From an uncultured Bacteroidales bacterium (GTDB lineage: Bacteria > Bacteroidota > Bacteroidia > Bacteroidales > UBA932), in NCBI GenBank assembly GCA_947179325.1, contig CAMXAU010000013.1, positions 1 through 64,000 on the forward strand: a DNA stretch of 64,000 nt, written 5' to 3'. The notes beneath the pieces are model-generated. The model saw only the letters and a list, made by a program, of their open reading frames with translations. It was not told the DNA's origin and did not search any database. The translations under genes and the position numbers were made by a program. Shown here one piece after another: positions 42,605 through 52,064 of the stretch; positions within the stretch are counted from its first letter, which is position 1, and each line of letters opens with the position of its first letter.

Positions 42605-44464
42605 TTACTTTATATCAAGGCCAAAATCAGAAACAAGGTTCTTGACCTCCTCGTTCTGGGCCATAAGGTCCATAGCCTTTTCACCTGGCAGATATGCGAT
42701 CGGACCTTTCTCTTCCGACGGCATGACATCAACCCTAAGGCGGACAGCGGCTCCGGTCAGCCTCTGGAAATTCCCCTCCAGTTCATGCAGGCACTTCTCG
42801 CGGATCCAGTCTTTCTGGGCTTCATTAAGAACTTTGAAGGTAACGATCTTGCCTTCCGGTGAATCCTCGGAGGACAGCACTGCCGTGGATATAGTATTTG
42901 CAAGCCTTGGCTTGGATGCATACACACCGGCAAGCTCCTGCCATTTCTGCCTGATGACATCTTCTGTCAGTTCAACCTTGCCGGCTATGATTTCCGGGGC
43001 AGCCTCCACTTTCTCCTTTACTTCTGTCAGCGACTTGATCGACAAAGAGGACTGGCCTGTCCTGGAAGCCCTCGTCCGGCGTACTTTAGGCCCTTCCGCC
43101 CTGGCTTCGTCCTGCGGTGCAGGAGCTGGGACAGGAGCAGATGCAGGTGCACCGCCATGTACAGGTTCCTGCTGTGCTGCGGAATCTGCAGCAGGCCTGA
43201 TATCGGACTTCGGCTGAACGGGCATTGGAGAATCCGCTGGAACTGGCTGAGGCTCCGCTGCGGGCTGTACACGGGCCGCCACAGGAGCGGCGGCAGGAGT
43301 TGCGGCAGGTGCAATTGCCGGAGCCTGGCCCACAGGAGCGGCAGACACAGCGGAAGGAGATGCCGCAAGCGGTGACATCAGCATAGACAGCCGCATCAGG
43401 GTGAATTCGATATGCAGTCTCGGATTGACGCTCGCCTTATAGCCGGTCTCACAGGCAGTCGTGACAGACAGGGCATCATACAGGAACTTCAGCGGACACC
43501 TGCCGGCCTGCTCCTGATATTTCGCCTTCAGCGATTCCGGAAGCTCCAGCAAGGCGTCTAGCCCAGCGCTCCTGCTGACTATCAGGTCCCTGAAATGCGA
43601 GCTTAGCGCAGCTATGAAATGCAGGGCATTGAATCCCTTGGCCAATATCTCGTCGAATTTCAGCAAGGCTGTCGGATAATCCCCCTTGAGGAAAGCCTCT
43701 ACCAATGAGAATGAATACTCATAGTCAAGGACATTCAGGTTTTTAAGGACATCCTGGTACTTCACGTCCGTCCCGCAGAATGCAACGGTCTGGTCAAAGA
43801 TAGTAAGGGCATCACGCATGGCACCGTCAGCCTTTGTAGCGATCACGTGAAGGGACTCATCATCTATATTGATGCTCTCCTTGGAGGCTATACCCCTCAG
43901 ATTCTTCACGATATTGTCTACTGTAATCCTGTTGAAGTCGTATGTCTGGCACCTTGACAGTATGGTAGGGAGTATCTTGTGCTTTTCCGTTGTCGCCAAG
44001 ATGAATATGGCATGTGCAGGAGGCTCCTCGAGCGTCTTGAGGAAGGCGTTGAATGCCGACTGCGAAAGCATGTGCACCTCGTCGATGATATATACGCTGT
44101 ATCTGCCGACCTGCGGAGGGATCCGGACCTGGTCCATAAGTGCCTTGATGTCGTCTACGCCATTGTTCGAGGCTGCATCAAGCTCATGTATGCAATAGGA
44201 GCGCCCCTCTGCAAACGACCTGCAGGACTCACACTCTCCGCACGGCTCCATGTCCGGAGACGGACTGGTGCAGTTGATTGTCTTTGCAAATATCCTCGCC
44301 GTACTTGTCTTGCCGACTCCACGGGGACCGCAGAAAAGATAGGCATGTGCCAGCTGCCCCCTCACTATGGAGTTCTTAAGTGTCTGTGCTATATTGTCCT
44401 GGCCTACCAGTGTCTCAAAGGTGTCCGGCCTGTATTTTCTTGCTGATACTATATATTGTGCCAT
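42605..44464 (-). CDS. dnaX: DNA polymerase III subunit gamma/tau
   Basis: A 619-aa clamp-loader ATPase. N-terminal AAA+ module (about residues 1-240) with GPRGVGKTSTAR, the zinc cluster (CTSPSPDMEPCGECESC), DEVHML and the sensor TTEKHKILPTILSRC; the oligomerisation domain ends about residue 365. A long Ala/Pro-rich linker (about 370-470) and a C-terminal domain (about 500-619) follow. I did not find an obvious programmed frameshift signal for a separate gamma form. The promoter is divergent from the gene at 44576. Confidence 0.95.
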   Translation of the reverse strand: MAQYIVSARKYRPDTFETLVGQDNIAQTLKNSIVRGQLAHAYLFCGPRGVGKTSTARIFAKTINCTSPSPDMEPCGECESCRSFAEGRSYCIHELDAASNNGVDDIKALMDQVRIPPQVGRYSVYIIDEVHMLSQSAFNAFLKTLEEPPAHAIFILATTEKHKILPTILSRCQTYDFNRITVDNIVKNLRGIASKESINIDDESLHVIATKADGAMRDALTIFDQTVAFCGTDVKYQDVLKNLNVLDYEYSFSLVEAFLKGDYPTALLKFDEILAKGFNALHFIAALSSHFRDLIVSRSAGLDALLELPESLKAKYQEQAGRCPLKFLYDALSVTTACETGYKASVNPRLHIEFTLMRLSMLMSPLAASPSAVSAAPVGQAPAIAPAATPAAAPVAARVQPAAEPQPVPADSPMPVQPKSDIRPAADSAAQQEPVHGGAPASAPVPAPAPQDEARAEGPKVRRTRASRTGQSSLSIKSLTEVKEKVEAAPEIIAGKVELTEDVIRQKWQELAGVYASKPRLANTISTAVLSSEDSPEGKIVTFKVLNEAQKDWIREKCLHELEGNFQRLTGAAVRLRVDVMPSEEKGPIAYLPGEKAMDLMAQNEEVKNLVSDFGLDIK

Positions 44465-44504
44465 AACAGTCTGTCCGACTAAATTAAAATCAGTGCCAAT
44501 TTGG

Positions 44505-44512
44505 CAAAGTTA
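44505..44512 (-). promoter_or_regulatory. Putative -7 box for dnaX
   Basis: TAACTTTG on the minus strand fits TAnnTTTG, 40 bases upstream of the dnaX ATG. The -33 element is not clear. It lies back to back with the promoter at 44522-44554. Confidence 0.5.
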
Positions 44513-44521
44513 AGAAACAGT

Positions 44522-44554
44522 TTTGAATTTATTCGCACAATCTTTGTAACTTTG
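44522..44554 (+). promoter_or_regulatory. Promoter of the gene at 44576
   Basis: -33 TTTG (44522-44525), 21-base spacer, -7 TAACTTTG (44547-44554). The first ATG in frame is 9 bases later, so the leader is very short. Confidence 0.65.
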
Positions 44555-44575
44555 CTGCAGAAAATGAGAATCAGG

Positions 44576-45421
44576 ATGAAGAAAAGATTTTTAATCATGG
44601 TCGCTGCTGCGATCATTCCCATTGCAATGTCTGCACAGGCACAGATCACTACAAAGAAGATGAAACTGGAGGATTTCCCAGAAAAGACGACAAAAGTTGT
44701 CCTTTCTGGAAACATATTCCTTGACGGGGAGCTTGAGGAGGCTGTCAAGAACAACTGGACCCTGTCCCCTTACGAATTCTGCACACAGGAAGAGTTCGAG
44801 AAGCTCAAAGGGAGCGAAGACTACTATTTCCTCATGACAGTCAAAGGCCAGTTCAGGAAAGAGGCAGAGCCTGGAATCGAGATGCTCTCGATTGTAAAGG
44901 GAGGGAAAGGAGCAGACAAGAACATAAACAAGATGCTCGAAGTCGTGACCGTGCCCCTGCGTTCATCAGAATATCCTTCAGGGAGGGAAATGGTTTTCCT
45001 GCCTGCCCTCATTGACATAATGCAGGCGCATGTTGTAGCATCCATGGACAAGGACCTGAATGCATATGGCGGACTCGGCAACTACTGCCTCAACATTGCG
45101 GAAGCAAAGGGGATGGACATTGTTTTCTCAGAGGATGACATTGCAGAGAATGTCAATGAAGGCGTAATGGCCAACATATTCAAGGACAAGGCAAGGGCTG
45201 TCAGCGAAGAGGAGGCGGACGCACTGATGGAAGAAAGGGCTGACGACACAATAGTCAGCTATGTTGTAGCCCCTTACGATCCGCAGCCAGGCTCATTCTG
45301 CTATAAGCTGATGATCTGTGCCAGGACACACAAGCTTTACTATTTCAGGAAACACAAGATTACAGAAAGCACCGGAACCGGCTTCCTCACCGAGGATCTT
45401 CGGAGAATCTGTGCAAGATAG
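44576..45421 (+). CDS. Secreted protein of unknown function
   Basis: A 281-aa protein I do not recognise. A signal peptide (MKKRFLIMVAAAIIPIAMSAQAQ) is followed by a mixed alpha/beta protein with no lipobox, no membrane span and no repeats. Notable stretches: LSPYEFCTQEEFEKLKGSEDYYFLM, MLSIVKGGKGADKN, MVFLPALIDIMQAHV and CYKLMICARTHKLYYFRKHKI. Style suggests a Bacteroidales-specific periplasmic protein. I chose ATG 44576 for the signal peptide; ATG 44564 is also possible, and the earlier one at 44501 precedes the promoter box. The stop is 2 bp before the M16 peptidase start, so the two are co-transcribed. Confidence 0.8.
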   Translation: MKKRFLIMVAAAIIPIAMSAQAQITTKKMKLEDFPEKTTKVVLSGNIFLDGELEEAVKNNWTLSPYEFCTQEEFEKLKGSEDYYFLMTVKGQFRKEAEPGIEMLSIVKGGKGADKNINKMLEVVTVPLRSSEYPSGREMVFLPALIDIMQAHVVASMDKDLNAYGGLGNYCLNIAEAKGMDIVFSEDDIAENVNEGVMANIFKDKARAVSEEEADALMEERADDTIVSYVVAPYDPQPGSFCYKLMICARTHKLYYFRKHKITESTGTGFLTEDLRRICAR

Positions 45422-45423
45422 GG

Positions 45424-46695
45424 ATGATTACAGGAAAGACAGAATGCGGGCTGCAATATGCAGTCAAGAGGAGCGGCTCGGCAGTCGGCTACTGCGCGTT
45501 GAGCATAAGATGCGGGACCAGGGATGAGAGTCCAGACGGTTCCGGTGGAAGCAGTTTCCACAGCGGTATCGCACATTTCACCGAGCACACGATATTCAAG
45601 GGGACAGAAAAGAAATCAGCCTCTGTGATAAACGGATATCTGGACAGGCTTGGAGGAGAACTGAACGCCTATACGACCAAGGAGGAGATTGTGCTCCACG
45701 CCACTGTCCTTAAAGAGGATCTCAGGAAGGCCGCATCCCTGCTGTTTGAGCTTGCGACATCCCCGACATTCCCGGAAGACGAGACAGAGACTGAGAAAGG
45801 AGTCGTCATAGATGAGATCAATTCCTATAAAGACGCCCCTGCTGAAGAGATATACGACATGTTTGAGGAGATGCTCTTTTCCGGGCATCCCCTTTCCAGC
45901 CCTATACTCGGGACTGCAGCCTCTGTCAAGAAAATAAAGTCATCCGAGCTGCTGAAGTTCGTCAAGGAGAAATTCATCCCCCGGGAGATGGCCTTCACCA
46001 TTGTCGCCGACATGGAGGAGAAAAAGATGGCGGGCCTTGCCGAGGACCTTTCAGGGAAATTCTTCGGCCACGAAGCGAGGCCGCAAGACAGCCGGTGCAC
46101 TCCGGGGCAACTGTATACAAGAAAACCGGCGATACCGGTAAACCGTTTTGACAAGACCGTCAGCAGAAAGAGCCATCAGGCGAACTGTGTAATCGGAGGG
46201 CTTGCACCTTCTCTATATGAAGAGAAAGAAAGGATTACGACAGTGCTGCTCTGCAATATACTCGGAGGTCCGGCAAACAATTCAATCCTGAATTCTGTAC
46301 TGCGTGAAAAAAACGGATGGGTATACGGCATTGAATGCTCATACACCCAATATGCCGATACAGGAATTGTCGCCATCTGCCTCGGATGCGACAGGGAAAA
46401 CATAGAAAAGTGCATGAAGGCCATTGACAAGGAGCTGTACAGGATACAGAATATCCCGATGTCGCCCGGAAGGCTGAAAGCTGCCAAGAAGCAGCTGCTC
46501 GGACAGCTCGCCATAAGTTCTGACAACGGCGAGACGCAATGCCTCTCAATGGGCAAGTCGCTCCTGGCATATGGGCAGATATCATCCAGTACGCAGAACA
46601 AGGAAAAGATAGAGGGCATCACCTCAGAGGACATCCAGGAAATGGCCAGGAAGCTGTTCTCTCCGGAGAAGCTCTCAAGGCTGACTTTCATATAG
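45424..46695 (+). CDS. M16-family zinc metallopeptidase
   Basis: A 423-aa pitrilysin-type protease of the single-unit (processing-peptidase-like) form. Inverted zinc motif HFTEH at residues 51-55 (His51, Glu54, His55) with the distal Glu in VVIDEINSYKD about 75 residues later; the C-terminal M16_C half includes GGPANNSILNSVLREKNGWVYGI, the conserved R/Y region. No signal peptide, so probably cytosolic. Substrates unknown. Lies between the secreted unknown and the O-methyltransferase. Confidence 0.93.
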   Translation: MITGKTECGLQYAVKRSGSAVGYCALSIRCGTRDESPDGSGGSSFHSGIAHFTEHTIFKGTEKKSASVINGYLDRLGGELNAYTTKEEIVLHATVLKEDLRKAASLLFELATSPTFPEDETETEKGVVIDEINSYKDAPAEEIYDMFEEMLFSGHPLSSPILGTAASVKKIKSSELLKFVKEKFIPREMAFTIVADMEEKKMAGLAEDLSGKFFGHEARPQDSRCTPGQLYTRKPAIPVNRFDKTVSRKSHQANCVIGGLAPSLYEEKERITTVLLCNILGGPANNSILNSVLREKNGWVYGIECSYTQYADTGIVAICLGCDRENIEKCMKAIDKELYRIQNIPMSPGRLKAAKKQLLGQLAISSDNGETQCLSMGKSLLAYGQISSSTQNKEKIEGITSEDIQEMARKLFSPEKLSRLTFI

Positions 46696-46724
46696 GAAAT
46701 CCCATATACATTAACCCCTGGAAC

Positions 46725-47420
46725 ATGGACAACATATACAGATATATAAAAGAGCACTCATCAGGGCAGACTGAAGCCCTCAACTGGATCGAGAGACAGA
46801 CCAACATAAGGACAAACCACGCCAGGATGCTGTCTGGATCCGTGCAGGGCCGCCTCCTTACAATGATGACTGGGATGATCCAGCCGTCAAGGGTGCTTGA
46901 GCTGGGGACTTTCACAGGGTACTCCGCAGTATGTATAGCCATGGGGCTTACCCCAGGCGCACATATTGACACCCTTGAGATCAACGACGAGCTTGAAGAC
47001 CTGATCCTTGAAGGATTCGAAAGGGCCGGGTTCAGCGATATGATCACAATCCATATAGGCGATGCCAAGCAGACCCTTGCAGGATTCCGTGCAGAGATGG
47101 GGCTTCCCGGAACAGAAGAATCCCATGCCCAGACAGCCCCTGGCGTGGTCCGGAGGGAATTTTACGACATGGTCTACATGGACGCGAACAAACGGGAGTA
47201 CTGTGAATACTATGAACTTGTCTTTGACATGGTCCGTCCAGGAGGCTATATCCTTGCTGACAATGTCCTGTGGGACGGGAAAGTATGCCAGGACCCTCTT
47301 CCGCAGGACAAGCAGACCCTCGGAATCGCCAGGTTCAACGACATGGTAGCGGCAGACCCCCGCGTAGAGTCTGTAATCCTGCCTCTGCGCGATGGGCTGA
47401 ACCTCATACGAAAGAAATAA
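46725..47420 (+). CDS. SAM-dependent O-methyltransferase (family 3)
   Basis: A 231-aa class I methyltransferase related to catechol/caffeoyl-CoA O-methyltransferases. SAM-binding VLELGTFTGYSAVCIAMG near residue 58, acidic TLEIND after it, and the metal-site region YMDANKREYCEYYE and ILADNVLWDGKV. The reading frame is open upstream into the M16 gene, but the ATG at 46725 gives the family's usual N terminus and a 29-bp gap. The natural acceptor is unknown. Convergent with murA, 8 bp apart. Confidence 0.92.
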   Translation: MDNIYRYIKEHSSGQTEALNWIERQTNIRTNHARMLSGSVQGRLLTMMTGMIQPSRVLELGTFTGYSAVCIAMGLTPGAHIDTLEINDELEDLILEGFERAGFSDMITIHIGDAKQTLAGFRAEMGLPGTEESHAQTAPGVVRREFYDMVYMDANKREYCEYYELVFDMVRPGGYILADNVLWDGKVCQDPLPQDKQTLGIARFNDMVAADPRVESVILPLRDGLNLIRKK

Positions 47421-47428
47421 AGTGCCTG

Positions 47429-48742
47429 CTACTGCCTTGTGATGCGTGCTCCAAGGGCATTCAGACGGATGTCTATGTCCTCATAGCCGCGGTCAATCTG
47501 CTCGATATTTCCGATTACGCTTGTACCTTTTGCTGACATCGCGGCAATCAGGAGTGCAATACCCGCACGGATGTCCGGAGAGACCATGTTGTTTGCCTTC
47601 AGGCAGAACTTATGGTCATGGCCTATGACAACAGCGCGGTGCGGGTCGCAAAGGATTATCTGCGCCCCCATGTCGATGAGCTTGTCCACAAAGAACAGCC
47701 TGCTCTCGAACATTTTCTGATGGATGAGGACGCTGCCCTTGCACTGCGTGGCCACCACGAGCATAACACTCAGCAGGTCAGGTGTAAGTCCTGGCCACGG
47801 TGCATCTGCGAGAGTCATGATCGAACCGTCAAGGAAAGAATCGATGACATAGCTTTCCTGCTCCGGAACGAAGATGTCATCACCTCTCTGCTCCAGATGG
47901 ATGCCCAAACGGCGGAAACAGTCCGGTATTATACCGAGGTTCCCATATGAGACATCCTTGATTGTGAGAGAGCTGCGGTTCAGGGCAGCCATCCCGATGA
48001 AGCTACCGACTTCAATCATGTCCGGCAGAATCCTTATTTCAGCCCCGTGCAGTTTCTCAACACCTCTAACAGTCAAGAGGTTGGATCCGACTCCGTCAAT
48101 ATTTGCGCCCATGGACACAAGAAGGCGGCAAAGCTGCTGGATATATGGCTCACAGGCGGCATTGTATATCGTGGTAGTCCCCTCAGCCAGTGACGCTGCC
48201 ATCAGGATATTGGCTGTACCGGTCACAGATGCCTCATCAAGAAGCATATAGCATCCTTTCATGCGCTCTCCGCCAGGAACAGCAAGAAGAAAAGCCTTCT
48301 TGTCATGGTCATATTCAAGCGATGCGCCGAGGTTCACCATGCCCGTGATATGCGTATCCACCCTGCGCCGTCCTATCTTGTCCCCTCCAGGCTTCGGGAA
48401 ATATGCCTTCCCGAAACGTGCAAGCAGAGGGCCTACCACCATAACCGAGCCTCGCAGAGCAGCACATTTCCTCACAAAGTCATCACTTGCAATATAGTTA
48501 GAATCAACCTCATCTGCCTTGAAAGTATAGCGTCCCTTCTCATGCCTTGTGACCTTCACCCCCATTCCCTCCAGAAGCAGGATGAGATTGCGGACATCAA
48601 GGATTTCCGGCACGTTGGATATTGTAACCTCCTCGTCTGTCAGCAGTACTGCACTGATGACTTCCAGGGCTTCATTCTTGGCACCCTGAGGACGGATTGT
48701 CCCGCTCAGCTTGTGCCCGCCTTCTATTACAAATGAACTCAT
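47429..48742 (-). CDS. murA: UDP-N-acetylglucosamine 1-carboxyvinyltransferase
   Basis: A 437-aa enzyme of the first committed peptidoglycan step (enolpyruvyl transfer to UDP-GlcNAc). N-terminal IEGGHKLSGTIRPQGAKNEAL holds the catalytic Lys22-Asn pair; the active-site loop reads KPGGDKIGRRRVD, so the cysteine attacked by fosfomycin in E. coli MurA (Cys115) is Asp121 here. Asp at this place keeps activity and gives intrinsic fosfomycin resistance in other bacteria. Last gene of the DUF308-dnaG-metG-murB-murA run, 11 bp after murB. Confidence 0.96.
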   Translation of the reverse strand: MSSFVIEGGHKLSGTIRPQGAKNEALEVISAVLLTDEEVTISNVPEILDVRNLILLLEGMGVKVTRHEKGRYTFKADEVDSNYIASDDFVRKCAALRGSVMVVGPLLARFGKAYFPKPGGDKIGRRRVDTHITGMVNLGASLEYDHDKKAFLLAVPGGERMKGCYMLLDEASVTGTANILMAASLAEGTTTIYNAACEPYIQQLCRLLVSMGANIDGVGSNLLTVRGVEKLHGAEIRILPDMIEVGSFIGMAALNRSSLTIKDVSYGNLGIIPDCFRRLGIHLEQRGDDIFVPEQESYVIDSFLDGSIMTLADAPWPGLTPDLLSVMLVVATQCKGSVLIHQKMFESRLFFVDKLIDMGAQIILCDPHRAVVIGHDHKFCLKANNMVSPDIRAGIALLIAAMSAKGTSVIGNIEQIDRGYEDIDIRLNALGARITRQ

Positions 48743-48753
48743 ATTCTTATTGT

Positions 48754-49866
48754 CTATATATGTTCGACTTCAGGATGCAGGAGTATGTCAAATTTCTCCT
48801 TCACCGATGCCATTATCCTGTTTTCCAGAGAAATTATTTCATCCGGGGATGCATTGCCCGTCAGGTTCACGATCACGAGCGGCTGCCTTGAATAAACCCC
48901 CGCATTGCCTTCCGAATACCCTTTCCACCCGCACTGCTCTATCAGCCAGGCAGCAGGAATCTTCACAAAACCGGAGCCTGCCTCAAAATGAGGGACATTG
49001 CACCCCTCTCCATGTTCAAGCCTTGCAATTGAGAGAACCTTTTCATAGGCTGACCTCGGCACGACCGGGTTCTTGAAGAAGCTGCCGGCACTTCCAAGTT
49101 CCGAGACATCAGGAAGTTTCTCACGGCGGATACCGATGATTGTGTCACGGACCAGAGATGGAGTGACTCCACCCTGGCCAGCGGCTGCCTCCACTGCAGA
49201 TTTCAGATGCCCGTATCCGAGAACTGGCCCGGAAAACTCCGACAGGCGGAACACCACAGAAGTTATTATGTAACGACCCTTGCGGTCTGTCTTGAACAAG
49301 GACTCACGGTATCCATATCCGCATTCCTCACTCCGGAACGACACGGTCCTGCACAAGACTGTGTCAAAGCAGTTTACACTATATATGATATCCTTTGCCT
49401 CAACACCATATGCGCCAACATTCTGTACAGCAGAAGCACCGGCCTCCCCTGGTATATGCGACAGGTTTTCCGGTCCCCAAAGGTCCTTAGCGGCAGCCCA
49501 TGCGCAGAATTCGTCCATAGGGACCCCGGCACCGACCTCATAAAAGACGGATGCGCCACGTTCCTGGCTTTCTCTGTCTGCTGTCAGGCCAGAAGCATCC
49601 GCAGAGCCAGGAAAGACCTGTCTTATGAAACGGATACCGGAATGCAGCAATGTCCCCGGAAAATCACCGGTGAACAGAAGGTTGCTTCCTTCTCCGATAT
49701 GCAGTACAGGCTTCGGGAGATCAGATATTGTGACATCCTGGCCCCCTTTGCCATAAAGGACATACAGGTCGTCTATCGAGTCATATTCCACGACACATGC
49801 AGCGGACACCTTCATCCTGAAGGTGTTCCGCTGTACTATATCCTGGCTATATTGTATTTTCAGCAT
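48754..49866 (-). CDS. murB: UDP-N-acetylenolpyruvoylglucosamine reductase
   Basis: A 370-aa flavoenzyme reducing the MurA product to UDP-MurNAc with NADPH. FAD motifs HIGEGSNLLFTGDF near residue 58 and IPGEAGASAVQNVGAYGVE near 140; the catalytic serine motif GSAGSFFKNP lies near 262 and the C-terminal Glu in the ISLENRIMASV region. This is the type I (E. coli-like) form with the extra middle loop. The insertion around residues 75-110 is rich in Gly/Ser/Arg and longer than usual. It begins 3 bp after metG. Confidence 0.95.
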   Translation of the reverse strand: MLKIQYSQDIVQRNTFRMKVSAACVVEYDSIDDLYVLYGKGGQDVTISDLPKPVLHIGEGSNLLFTGDFPGTLLHSGIRFIRQVFPGSADASGLTADRESQERGASVFYEVGAGVPMDEFCAWAAAKDLWGPENLSHIPGEAGASAVQNVGAYGVEAKDIIYSVNCFDTVLCRTVSFRSEECGYGYRESLFKTDRKGRYIITSVVFRLSEFSGPVLGYGHLKSAVEAAAGQGGVTPSLVRDTIIGIRREKLPDVSELGSAGSFFKNPVVPRSAYEKVLSIARLEHGEGCNVPHFEAGSGFVKIPAAWLIEQCGWKGYSEGNAGVYSRQPLVIVNLTGNASPDEIISLENRIMASVKEKFDILLHPEVEHI

Positions 49867-49869
49867 TCC

Positions 49870-52044
49870 CTATCCGATCTCTGCTCCGTTGGAAAGAGTC
49901 TCCTGAGGAGTTATGAAACGCATCTCACCGTCTCCCTGGCGCGCCATAAGGATCATTCCCTTTGATTCGATTCCGCGTATCTTGCGCGGAGCAAGGTTTG
50001 CGAGTATGCAGATCTGCTTTCCGACCATATCCTCCGGAGCATAATATTCTGCAATGCCGGAAACTATTGTACGCGTATCAATGCCGGTATCGATTGTCAG
50101 CTTAAGCAGCTTGTCAGTCTTAGGGACGCGCTCTGCCTCAAGCACTGTGGCAGTCCTGATGTCCATTTTTCCGAAGTCATCAAAAGAGACCTCATCTTTC
50201 TGTGGAGCCACAACCTTTGCAGCCTCGGCAGCCGCAACAGCCTCTTTCTCTGCCCTTATCACCCCAAGACGGTCAAGCTGGGCCTGTATAGCATCGTCCT
50301 CGATCTTCGCGAACAGAAGTTCGGCGGCACCGATCTGATGTCCCTCAGGAAGCAGGCCGGCATTCCCGAGCATATCCCATTTCAGGCACACTCCCCCGCA
50401 AGACGCAGTGCACTCATCCGCACAGGTATGAAGAGCAGCGGCCTCCCCGTCCCTGTATGTGTTGACAGTCTCCTGCTCACCGAGGCGATGGTCAGTTCCG
50501 GCATAGATGGACACACCGAGCATCTTGCGCAGCTTCTCTGAAGAGAACGGCAGGAACGGCTCGAAAGCGATGGCAAGCGAGGCACATATCTGCAGACTGA
50601 CATTCAGTATTGTCGCACAGCGGTCCATGTCTGTCTTCGCAACCTTCCACGGCTCCGTATCGGATATATATTTGTTTCCGGCACGGGCAATGTTCATGGC
50701 CTCCCTCAAAGCCTCACGGAAATGATAGCCCTCAATATATCTCTCCATATTGGCCCTGAGGACAGGTATCTCAGCAAGAGTCTCCCTGTCGATGTCAAGA
50801 AGTTCTCCCACGGCAGGGACCTTCCCTCCGAAATACTTATGTGTCAATACAATGGCACGATTGACAAAGTTTCCGAATATTGCGACAAGCTCGCTGTTGT
50901 TCCTTGCCTGGAAATCCTTCCATGAAAAGTCATTGTCCTTTGTCTCAGGCGCATTGGCTGTCAGGACATAGCGCAGCACGTCCTCCTTGCCCGGGAAATC
51001 CTTGAGATACTCATGCGCCCATACTGCCCAGTTGCGTGAAGTCGAGATCTTGTCTCCCTCCAGGTTCAGGAACTCGTTTGCTGGCACATTCTCCGGAAGA
51101 ATATACCCTCCGTATGCCTTCAGCATTGAAGGGAAGACGATGCAGTGGAACACGATGTTGTCCTTGCCGATGAAATGCACCAGCTTCGTATCCTGCGACT
51201 TCCACCATTTCTCCCAAGACTGCGGAAGCAGTTCCTTTGTATTCGAGATATATCCTATCGGGGCATCGAACCACACATAGAGCACCTTGCCCTCGGCACC
51301 CTCGACCGGCACAGGAACACCCCAGTCAAGGTCGCGGCTCACGGCACGCGGCTGAAGACCGCCGTCAATCCAGCTCTTGCACTGACCGTAGACATTGCTC
51401 CTCCATTCCTTGTGTCCGTCCAGGATCCATTCGGAAAGCCACTTCTCATACTGGTCAAGAGGGAGATACCAATGCTTTGTCTTCTTCTTCACAAGTGCAC
51501 TTCCGCTGAGGGAAGACTTCGGGTCTATCAGTTCGTCAGGCGAAAGGGTGCTGCCGCACTTCTCGCACTGGTCACCGTATGCGCCTTCTGCCCCGCACTT
51601 CGGACATGTGCCGGTGATATACCTGTCGGCAAGGAATGTCCCGGCCTCTTCGTCATAATACTGCTCACTTTCCTTTTCGATGAACTTGCCTTCATCGTAC
51701 AGCTTGCGGAAGAACTCAGACGCCGTGGCGGCATGAGTCTCCGAAGAGGTCCTTGAATAGATGTCGAAATTTATCCCGAGACCCGAAAACGAGTCACGGA
51801 TAACCTTGTTGTATTCATCCACGATATCCTGCGGAGTGCATCCCTGCTTCTGCGCCTTGATTGTGATAGGCACACCATGCTCATCCGAGCCGCAGACATA
51901 GAGCACATCCTCCCCTCTCATCCTGAGATACCTCACATAGATGTCCGCAGGCACATACACCCCTGCAAGATGTCCGATATGCACCGGTCCGTTCGCGTAC
52001 GGAAGCGCGCATGTGACCAAAGTTCTTTTGTAGTTCTTGTCCAT
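49870..52044 (-). CDS. metG: Methionyl-tRNA synthetase with C-terminal tRNA-binding domain
   Basis: A 724-aa class I synthetase. Signature [16 protein letters not shown] near residue 13, zinc knuckle [19 protein letters not shown] (about 145-163), and the KMSKS loop as DKISTS. The anticodon-binding helical domain extends to about residue 515. An insertion of about 45 residues with the Cys cluster [13 protein letters not shown] then interrupts the usual link to WDML...LLPEGHQIG. The C-terminal EMAP/Trbp111-like domain (about 610-724) ends [14 protein letters not shown] and aids dimerisation and tRNA binding. It lies 20 bp after dnaG. Confidence 0.95.
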   Translation of the reverse strand: MDKNYKRTLVTCALPYANGPVHIGHLAGVYVPADIYVRYLRMRGEDVLYVCGSDEHGVPITIKAQKQGCTPQDIVDEYNKVIRDSFSGLGINFDIYSRTSSETHAATASEFFRKLYDEGKFIEKESEQYYDEEAGTFLADRYITGTCPKCGAEGAYGDQCEKCGSTLSPDELIDPKSSLSGSALVKKKTKHWYLPLDQYEKWLSEWILDGHKEWRSNVYGQCKSWIDGGLQPRAVSRDLDWGVPVPVEGAEGKVLYVWFDAPIGYISNTKELLPQSWEKWWKSQDTKLVHFIGKDNIVFHCIVFPSMLKAYGGYILPENVPANEFLNLEGDKISTSRNWAVWAHEYLKDFPGKEDVLRYVLTANAPETKDNDFSWKDFQARNNSELVAIFGNFVNRAIVLTHKYFGGKVPAVGELLDIDRETLAEIPVLRANMERYIEGYHFREALREAMNIARAGNKYISDTEPWKVAKTDMDRCATILNVSLQICASLAIAFEPFLPFSSEKLRKMLGVSIYAGTDHRLGEQETVNTYRDGEAAALHTCADECTASCGGVCLKWDMLGNAGLLPEGHQIGAAELLFAKIEDDAIQAQLDRLGVIRAEKEAVAAAEAAKVVAPQKDEVSFDDFGKMDIRTATVLEAERVPKTDKLLKLTIDTGIDTRTIVSGIAEYYAPEDMVGKQICILANLAPRKIRGIESKGMILMARQGDGEMRFITPQETLSNGAEIG

Positions 52045-52064
52045 ATATAATGATATTTATTTTA

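Noticed and set aside
49207..49965. 252-codon plus-strand open frame
   Set aside because: Antisense to murB and the end of metG; no recognisable domain.
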